Origin: Bacteroidales bacterium
GTDB taxonomy: Bacteria; Bacteroidota; Bacteroidia; Bacteroidales; F082
NCBI GenBank assembly: GCA_017477425.1
Contig: JAFUVT010000007.1
Span: 1 to 64,000 of the forward strand
Direction: 5' to 3'
Length of the DNA: 64,000 bases
Positions 58,780-64,000 of this stretch are shown piece by piece (the stretch's first letter is position 1; the number at the start of each line of letters is the position of its first letter). A program made the translations under genes and the position numbers. The notes beneath the pieces are model-generated. The model searched no databases. It was not told the DNA's origin and saw nothing but the letters and a program-made list of their open reading frames with translations.

Positions 58780-59509
58780 TGCCATTAAAAATCTCCCATG
58801 TTCGTTTGGCTTGTTCCTCAAACATCTGCATCCCGCCATACACCTTGGCATTCCAGCTTTTGCCCAGCTCCATGAATGCCGTTTCCTTCGGGTTGTAGAT
58901 AAGGTCGATGAGGACGTGGTGTTTGCTCAGGGCTTGATAGTGGATGTCGGGGAACTCGTCGTAATGAGGTGCCATCCCTAATGGTGTGGTGTTGATAATC
59001 AGTGTGTTGTGTTGCAGTATGTCATCGTTGAGATTCTCATAGGTATAGTTGCCACGTTCTTCTGAACGGCTGACGGTGGCGAAGGCGATGTCGTGCTTGC
59101 GCAGCACGTATTGCACTGCTTTGGAGGCACCGCCTGTACCCAGCACCAAGGCATGCTCGATTGTCTTGCCGTTGATGGCGCGATTGAGGAGCTGTTCGAA
59201 GCCGTCGACGTCGGTGTTGTAGCCTTTCAGCTTCCCTTCGCGGATGGTCACCACGTTGACAGCCCCGACTTCCCGAGCCACGGCGTCGATATCGTCGAGC
59301 AGTGGGATGATGCTCTCTTTGTAGGGTATCGTCACGTTGAAGCCGCAGAGGTCAGGGTACTTTTCCATGACATCGTGCAATTCTTCGATGTTCTTGAGGT
59401 CGAAGTTCTGGTATCGGCAATCCAGGCCTTCGTAAGCGAATTTCGCCTCAAACAGAGTCTTCGACTGCGAATGTTTTAGTGGGTGACCGATGAGTCCGTA
59501 GCGTTTCAT
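58766..59509 (-). CDS. aroE: Shikimate dehydrogenase
   Basis: This 247-residue enzyme reduces 3-dehydroshikimate with NADPH. RYGLIGHPLKHSQSKTLF is the substrate-binding start, GFNVTIPYKESIIPLLD carries the catalytic Lys, AVNVV and NTDVDGFEQLL follow, and VLGTGGASKAVQYVL is the nucleotide loop. It is slightly shorter than the E. coli enzyme, as in other Bacteroidota. It lies 6 bp after the DUF368 gene in the TPR-DUF368-aroE-rlmD series. Confidence 0.95.
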   Translation of the reverse strand: MKRYGLIGHPLKHSQSKTLFEAKFAYEGLDCRYQNFDLKNIEELHDVMEKYPDLCGFNVTIPYKESIIPLLDDIDAVAREVGAVNVVTIREGKLKGYNTDVDGFEQLLNRAINGKTIEHALVLGTGGASKAVQYVLRKHDIAFATVSRSEERGNYTYENLNDDILQHNTLIINTTPLGMAPHYDEFPDIHYQALSKHHVLIDLIYNPKETAFMELGKSWNAKVYGGMQMFEEQAKRTWEIFNGNYGL

Positions 59510-59515
59510 TTGCGT

Positions 59516-60445
59516 TTATTTTGAATGCTTCTCTTTCTTCGAGGCAAGTTGTTCAGTGACGATGATAATGGCTGCGCCTAACAGTGTGATAACCAATGCG
59601 ATGAAAAACTCAGTGTTGATGGCGGGCCATTGCCATTGGTATCCGATGACTTTCTCTGTACCGTCTTTCATTACATTGGTGAGCGCGTTCTTCCAAGGCC
59701 AAATGATGGGTAGCGAGCCGAGGATGAATCCGGTCAGCAGGGCGACGGTCTGGTCGTGAAATTTCTTGAAAATCCACGAGAGCAGATGGGCGAAGGCCAA
59801 CAATCCGATAACCGCACCAATCACGACGGGAATCAGTATCTTGATGCCTTCCCACGGCGAGGTGGTCAGCATGTTGACGGCATCGATCATCACATATTCG
59901 TAGTTGCCCATCAAAAGCAGGACGTAAGAGCCTGAAAGTCCGGGGAGTATCATGCTGCAAGTGCCTGCCACGCCACAGAGAATCAGGTAGAGGAAGTTGT
60001 GGTTTTCTTGTGCGGGTGTCCCGAAAGCGATGAGCAAGGCGATGCCTGTGCCGATGGCGAAAAACAGGATGCTGCCGAGGTTCCATTTGTTCACTGTGCG
60101 TCCCACATAATAGATGGAGGCGATGATGAGTCCGAAGAAAAACGCCCAAATGTAGACGGGGTAGTTCTCAAAGAGGAACTTAAACAGCTTGGCGACCGAA
60201 AGGATGGCGGCGGCGATGCCGAGAAACACGGCGACGAGGAATTTCAGGTCGACATGTTGGGCGAAGGCTTTCCACTTGCCGGTGAAAAACAGCTTCAACG
60301 CCGTGAGGTTGAACGACTTGATGCTGTTGATGAGGCGTTCGAAGATGCCGGTAATCAAGGCGATTGTGCCACCCGAAACGCCAGGGATGACATTGGCGGC
60401 ACCCATCCCCATGCCTTTTATGAAGTTGTAGATGAAGTCTTTCAT
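59516..60445 (-). CDS. DUF368 membrane protein (PopT-like undecaprenyl phosphate translocase)
   Basis: This 309-residue inner membrane protein has about eight membrane segments. The N terminus FIKGMGMGAANVIPGVSGGTIALITGIFERLI and the internal MILPGLSGSYVLLLMG are the two symmetric PGxSG motifs of the DUF368 family. Members have been shown to recycle the lipid carrier undecaprenyl phosphate across the membrane. It is spaced 6 bp from both neighbours, so it belongs to an operon. Confidence 0.93.
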   Translation of the reverse strand: MKDFIYNFIKGMGMGAANVIPGVSGGTIALITGIFERLINSIKSFNLTALKLFFTGKWKAFAQHVDLKFLVAVFLGIAAAILSVAKLFKFLFENYPVYIWAFFFGLIIASIYYVGRTVNKWNLGSILFFAIGTGIALLIAFGTPAQENHNFLYLILCGVAGTCSMILPGLSGSYVLLLMGNYEYVMIDAVNMLTTSPWEGIKILIPVVIGAVIGLLAFAHLLSWIFKKFHDQTVALLTGFILGSLPIIWPWKNALTNVMKDGTEKVIGYQWQWPAINTEFFIALVITLLGAAIIIVTEQLASKKEKHSK

Positions 60446-60451
60446 GGGTCG

Positions 60452-61903
60452 TTATTCGTTGGCAGTGTTGGTGGTTTGTTGGTCCTGCTTGTGTCGTTCG
60501 ATGAGTTGGAGAATCTCGGTGTCGTTGGCCAACAGCTCACGGTCGTATTCGATGAAGTCGGGCCAAAGCTCGAAGTCGGCACAGAGGGCTTGGTCGAGGG
60601 CTTCAAGACCTTGGCTGTGGCTGCCTTTCACGAAGTAGGCGTAGGCTAGGAGGTAGAGCAGCGACGACTCGTTGTCGGTTTGCAGCAGCCCGAACTTGAT
60701 GGTGTTGATGGCCTCGTCGATCTTGTCCTGTTGTCCGTAAAGGTCGGCGATGTAGTAGTATGCATCAGGGTCGGTTGGGGTCATCTCCTGTATCTTGCGC
60801 AGGCATTCCATGGCCTTGTCGTATTCCTTGAGTTTCATGTAGTCCGTGGCGATGGAGAAGAGGTGGTCGGTCTCCCAAGGCTCCAACTCGATGGCTTTCT
60901 CGAAGTATTTGATGGCTTTTCGGCTTTGGCCACGGTCGCTAAAGACATAGCCGAGACCTGCGTAACCAGAACCTATCATTGGGTTGATTTCCAGCGCTTT
61001 TTTGAAATGCTCCTCGGCCGTTTGCAGGTCGTTGAGGCGGTAGTAGCAGTCGCCAATGGTGGTGTGAATCATTGATGTTTCGATGCCATTGCGCAGTGCC
61101 TCTTCGAGCGTGTCGATGGCTTCCTTGTAGCGGCCCAAGTCATAATAGATGTCGGCCAGGTGCATGTTGGTCCAGAGGTCTTCTGGGTCGATGCTGAGGG
61201 CAAATTCGTATGGGTCGATGCTTTCCTCGTACTGTCCCATCATGCGGTAGATGTCGCCGATGTTGGTCCAGGCCTTGTTGTCGTACGGGTCCTTGTCGAC
61301 CAGCCGTTGGAAATAGGCCAGGGCGTCTTCCTTGCGGCCTGCGCTGAGGTAGCAGCAGCGGATTTCGTGGTAGATGGTGTCGACGTCTTCGGCGAAAGGC
61401 AACGCCTTTTCGTAGAATTCGAGGGCGAGGTCGTATTTGTGGAGGCGTTGGTATTCGTAGGCGATGGCGTTGTAGAGGTCGAATTTCTCGTCTTCGTCGA
61501 AGTAGGGCAGGGCGCTGAAGTAGTTCTGAAGGGCCTCTTTCGACTTGCCCAAGACGGCCAGGCACGAGCCGAGGGTGAGGAAATAGTCGGGGTCGTCCTC
61601 GTCGTCGTCGCGTTCCACCTGTTGCATGATTTCGAAAGCACGCTGGGCGTCGTTTTCGAGCAGATATTGTCGCGCCATCTTGATTTTCAGCATGTTGCTT
61701 TCAGGGTGCTGCGTCATGGCCAGCTCTACGGCCTGCCGTGAGCGTTTCAGCTGGTTCTGCTGGGTGTAATGGTCGATGATGTACTCAAACTCCTCACTGT
61801 CAAAGTAAACCGAGTCGTGCTCCTTGAGCATGGCCTCGTACTTCTCGATGGCTTTTTCCATCTCCTCCTCATGCTCGTCGAAATATTCTTCGTCCTCAAA
61901 CAT
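60452..61903 (-). CDS. TPR-repeat protein
   Basis: This 483-residue protein has no signal peptide. After an acidic start (MFEDEEYFDEHEEEMEKAIEKY) it is built of about ten 34-residue TPR units such as AWTNIGDIYRMMGQYEESIDPYEFALSIDPED and GYAGLGYVFSDRGQSRKAIKYFEKAIELEP. It is probably a cytoplasmic protein-interaction scaffold; the partner is unknown. It is first in the operon with the DUF368, aroE and rlmD genes; promoter box TATTTTTGC at 61928-61936 on the minus strand. Confidence 0.92.
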   Translation of the reverse strand: MFEDEEYFDEHEEEMEKAIEKYEAMLKEHDSVYFDSEEFEYIIDHYTQQNQLKRSRQAVELAMTQHPESNMLKIKMARQYLLENDAQRAFEIMQQVERDDDEDDPDYFLTLGSCLAVLGKSKEALQNYFSALPYFDEDEKFDLYNAIAYEYQRLHKYDLALEFYEKALPFAEDVDTIYHEIRCCYLSAGRKEDALAYFQRLVDKDPYDNKAWTNIGDIYRMMGQYEESIDPYEFALSIDPEDLWTNMHLADIYYDLGRYKEAIDTLEEALRNGIETSMIHTTIGDCYYRLNDLQTAEEHFKKALEINPMIGSGYAGLGYVFSDRGQSRKAIKYFEKAIELEPWETDHLFSIATDYMKLKEYDKAMECLRKIQEMTPTDPDAYYYIADLYGQQDKIDEAINTIKFGLLQTDNESSLLYLLAYAYFVKGSHSQGLEALDQALCADFELWPDFIEYDRELLANDTEILQLIERHKQDQQTTNTANE

Positions 61904-61927
61904 AGCTTGTCTCCTCAGAAATTTGGT

Positions 61928-61973
61928 GCAAAAATAATAAAAACTTTGGTAATCGAAAAAAACGCTATATTTG
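61928..61973. promoter_or_regulatory. Divergent promoters of the TPR operon and transketolase
   Basis: Minus-strand TATTTTTGC at 61928-61936. Plus-strand TTTG at 61945-61948, a 17-bp spacer and TATATTTG at 61966-61973, a very good match to the Bacteroidota consensus. The transketolase leader would be about 60 nt. Confidence 0.68.
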
Positions 61974-62033
61974 CTTTTCGGTTTCTATTGCCGAAATGGA
62001 ATCGCAAATCATTATAATTCAAAAAGATAAATT

Positions 62034-62876
62034 ATGACCATCAACGAACTTGAAAGAATCGCCACACAGGTGCGCCGCGACATTATTCGCATGGTGCATG
62101 GGTGTCAGTCGGGGCATCCGGGCGGCTCGCTGGGCGCAACCGACGTTGTCACAGCCCTTTATTTCGATCAAATGGACATCGACCCCGCACATTACCGCAT
62201 GGACGGTGAGGGCGAGGACATGTTTTTCCTTTCCAACGGCCACATCAGCCCGATGCTCTATAGCATCATGGCACGTCGTGGCTATTTCCCCGTGAGCGAA
62301 CTCGCCACTTTCCGCCGCCTCGGTACCCGCTTGCAAGGCCATCCCACGCCCATGGAGGGACTGCCAGGCATCCGCATCGCCTCAGGGTCGCTCGGACAGG
62401 GACTTTCCGTTGCCGTCGGCGCCGCGCAAGCCAAGAAGCTGAATGGCGACCAACACCTTGTTTTCGTCCTGATGGGCGACGGCGAGCAGGAGGAAGGCCA
62501 GATCTGGGAAGCCGCCATGTATGCTCCTGCCAAAGGCGTGGATAATCTCATCGCCATCATCGACTACAACAAGAAACAGATCGACGGCTCGACCGACGAC
62601 GTGATGAACCTCGGTGATCTGCGCGCCAAATACGAGGCCTTCGGCTGGAACGTCCTCGAGCTGAGCGGCAACAATATGCAGGCCGTGGTGAATACGCTCA
62701 AGTTTGCCCGTGAGAATGCTTTCCAAGGCAAACCGCAGCTCATTTTGGCGCACACCGAGATGGGTATGGGCGTCGATTTCATGATGGGCACTCACAAATG
62801 GCACGGCTCGGCACCCAACGACGAGCAGGCTGCCAACGCGCTTTCACAATTAACCGAAACTTTAGGAGATTATTAA
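62034..62876 (+). CDS. Transketolase, N-terminal subunit
   Basis: This 280-residue subunit is the thiamine diphosphate-binding half of a split transketolase. SGHPGGSLGATDVVTALYF, NGHISPMLYSIMARRGYF, GSLGQGLSVAVGAA and MGDGEQEEGQIWEAAM (the GDG...N cofactor motif) are typical. It moves two-carbon units between sugars of the pentose phosphate pathway. Two bases separate it from the second-subunit gene, and both are needed for activity. Confidence 0.94.
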   Translation: MTINELERIATQVRRDIIRMVHGCQSGHPGGSLGATDVVTALYFDQMDIDPAHYRMDGEGEDMFFLSNGHISPMLYSIMARRGYFPVSELATFRRLGTRLQGHPTPMEGLPGIRIASGSLGQGLSVAVGAAQAKKLNGDQHLVFVLMGDGEQEEGQIWEAAMYAPAKGVDNLIAIIDYNKKQIDGSTDDVMNLGDLRAKYEAFGWNVLELSGNNMQAVVNTLKFARENAFQGKPQLILAHTEMGMGVDFMMGTHKWHGSAPNDEQAANALSQLTETLGDY

Positions 62877-62878
62877 TT

Positions 62879-63832
62879 ATGGAGTTCACTATTCAAAACC
62901 AAAAAGATACAAGATCGGGATTCGGAGAAGGTTTGCTCGAAGCGGGCCGACGCAATCCCAAGGTGGTCGCTTTTTGCGCCGACCTCACGGGCTCACTGAA
63001 GATGGGCGACTTCGCCAAGGAATTCCCGAACCGTTTCTTCCAAACGGGCATTGCCGAGGCCAACATGATTGACATGGCGGCAGGCATGGCTTTGAGCGGC
63101 TTCGTGCCGTTCACGGGCACCTTTGCAGCCTTCTCGACGGGCCGTGTCTACGACCAAATCCGCCAATGCGTGGCCTATTCCAACAAGAACGTGAAGATTG
63201 CCGCTTCGCACGCGGGTGTCACCCTCGGCGAGGACGGCGCCACACACCAGATCCTTGAGGACATCGCGTTGATGAAGGCGCTGCCCAACATGACCGTCGT
63301 TGTGCCGTGCGACTTCAACCAAACCAAGGCCGCCACCATCGCCGCCGCCGAATACGACGGTCCCGTCTACCTGCGTTTCGGTCGCCCGAAAGTGCCGAAT
63401 TTCACTCCTGTCGACGAGAAATTCGAAATCGGCAAGGCCCAGCTGTTGCAAGAAGGCGCCGATGTGACCATCTTCGCCTGCGGTCACCTCGTTTGGAAAG
63501 CCGTCGAAGCGCTGCCGATCCTGAAAGAGATGGGCATTAATGCCGAACTCATCAACATCCACACCATCAAGCCGTTGGATGTGGAGGCCGTGCTGAAATC
63601 GGTGAAGAAGACCCGTTGTGTGGTCACGGCCGAGGAACACCAACGCTACGGTGGCTTGGGCGACAGCATCGCGCAGGTGCTGGCCTTGAACGATCCTTGC
63701 CCGATGGAGATGGTGGCCGTCGACGACGTGTTCGGCCAAAGCGGCACGCCCGACGAGCTGCTGAAGTTCTTCCATCTCGACACGCCCGACATCGTGGAGG
63801 CCGTGAAAAAAGTTGTGGCCCGTAAACAATAA
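62879..63832 (+). CDS. Transketolase, C-terminal subunit
   Basis: This 317-residue subunit is the pyrimidine-binding half plus the C-terminal domain. RSGFGEGLLEAGRRNPKVVAFCADLTGS, FFQTGIAEANMIDMAAGMALSG with the catalytic Glu, HAGVTLGEDGATHQILEDIALM and VTAEEHQRYGGLGDSI are typical of split transketolases and related synthases. The start MEFTIQNQKD (62879) lies two bases after the first-subunit stop; the open frame upstream overlaps that gene and is not used. Confidence 0.94.
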   Translation: MEFTIQNQKDTRSGFGEGLLEAGRRNPKVVAFCADLTGSLKMGDFAKEFPNRFFQTGIAEANMIDMAAGMALSGFVPFTGTFAAFSTGRVYDQIRQCVAYSNKNVKIAASHAGVTLGEDGATHQILEDIALMKALPNMTVVVPCDFNQTKAATIAAAEYDGPVYLRFGRPKVPNFTPVDEKFEIGKAQLLQEGADVTIFACGHLVWKAVEALPILKEMGINAELINIHTIKPLDVEAVLKSVKKTRCVVTAEEHQRYGGLGDSIAQVLALNDPCPMEMVAVDDVFGQSGTPDELLKFFHLDTPDIVEAVKKVVARKQ

Positions 63833-63871
63833 AATCCGAAGAAATCCGATTAAACTCTAAAATCAACCATA

Positions 63872-64000
63872 ATGAGAAAAATATCCATTATTACCCTGTC
63901 TGCCCTCATGCTGATGGGATTGTTGTCGGCATGTGGCAACAAAAAAGAAGAAACTCCTCAAGAGCCGCCCAAGGCTATGAATGTCATCTACTTCATTGGC
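63872..64000 (+). CDS. Lipoprotein, probable alkaline phosphatase (partial)
   Basis: The first 43 codons only; the gene runs off the window. A lipoprotein signal (ISIITLSALMLMGLLSACG, lipobox LSAC) is followed by a short charged linker and AMNVIYFIG. NVIYFIGDG is the usual opening of the PhoA-type alkaline phosphatase domain, so that is the best guess. Confidence 0.6.
   Translation, partial: MRKISIITLSALMLMGLLSACGNKKEETPQEPPKAMNVIYFIG

Noticed and set aside
62798-62878. Longer N terminus of the second transketolase subunit
   Set aside because: It would overlap the first-subunit gene in a different frame and has no family similarity; the family start is MEFTIQNQKD at 62879.

Overview
The window is chromosomal DNA from a member of the Bacteroidota, most likely an uncultured gut or rumen Bacteroidales. 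This rests on many TAnnTTTG promoter boxes, type IX secretion (T9SS) sorting domains, DUF3078 and PorT-like outer membrane barrels, the Bacteroidota form of YebC, an exonuclease-DnaE fusion, a split transketolase, and an rSAM/lipoprotein pair. There is one tRNA and no rRNA, CRISPR array or phage structural gene. Function calls come from reading motifs in the translated sequence; no database search was run.

The outstanding region is 1.45-13.2 kb, one co-directional cluster ending at a strong terminator. It holds a diversity-generating retroelement (DGR) embedded in a eukaryote-like phospho-signalling module. The DGR comprises a reverse transcriptase, a MutS-domain-I-like accessory protein and a 192-bp template repeat with 19 AAC codons. 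Two 192-bp variable repeats form the C termini of two different Ser/Thr kinases. VR1 differs from the template at 20 positions and VR2 at 22, all template adenines, apart from one edge base in VR2. Each variable repeat is followed by a large hairpin of the same architecture but different sequence. Kinase 1 has a membrane segment before its diversified C-type-lectin-like domain, like a receptor kinase; kinase 2 has none. Around them lie a third kinase, a PP2C phosphatase, two zinc-ribbon/FHA proteins, a secreted caspase-like peptidase and an acidic DxDGDG-repeat protein. My reading is a sensor system in which hypermutated lectin domains control Ser/Thr phosphorylation, with FHA readout, PP2C reset and a caspase-like effector. 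A complete IS4-type element with a 9-bp target duplication sits immediately upstream.

13.2-26.9 kb is mostly housekeeping: arcA, aat, truA, a short-chain fatty acid transporter, tRNA-Met, an operon of DUF3078 protein, rfbD and phosphohexomutase, a degenerate nucleotide cyclase, yebC, a hemerythrin plus LuxR-regulator pair, and rpsP. 26.9-42.4 kb holds two T9SS cargo proteins (one of 2117 residues), the exonuclease-DnaE fusion, thioredoxin, a DUF58 protein and two barrel paralogues.

42.5-49 kb carries a lipoprotein with three YGxP motifs followed by a radical SAM/SPASM enzyme, then shikimate kinase, a DUF3089 lipoprotein, a TPR histidine kinase with its response regulator, and a PIN-type toxin-antitoxin pair. 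49.1-55.6 kb is a 2168-residue fibronectin-type surface protein. At 55.66-57.32 kb an AAA/DUF4143 ATPase gene, preceded by four 12-bp motifs spaced exactly 32 bp apart, lies between 68-bp direct repeats of the 3' end of rlmD. The window ends with rlmD, aroE, a DUF368 transporter and a TPR protein on the minus strand, then a two-subunit transketolase and the start of a probable alkaline phosphatase lipoprotein. Palindromic intergenic repeats of several families are scattered through the window, and some are translated as part of genes.
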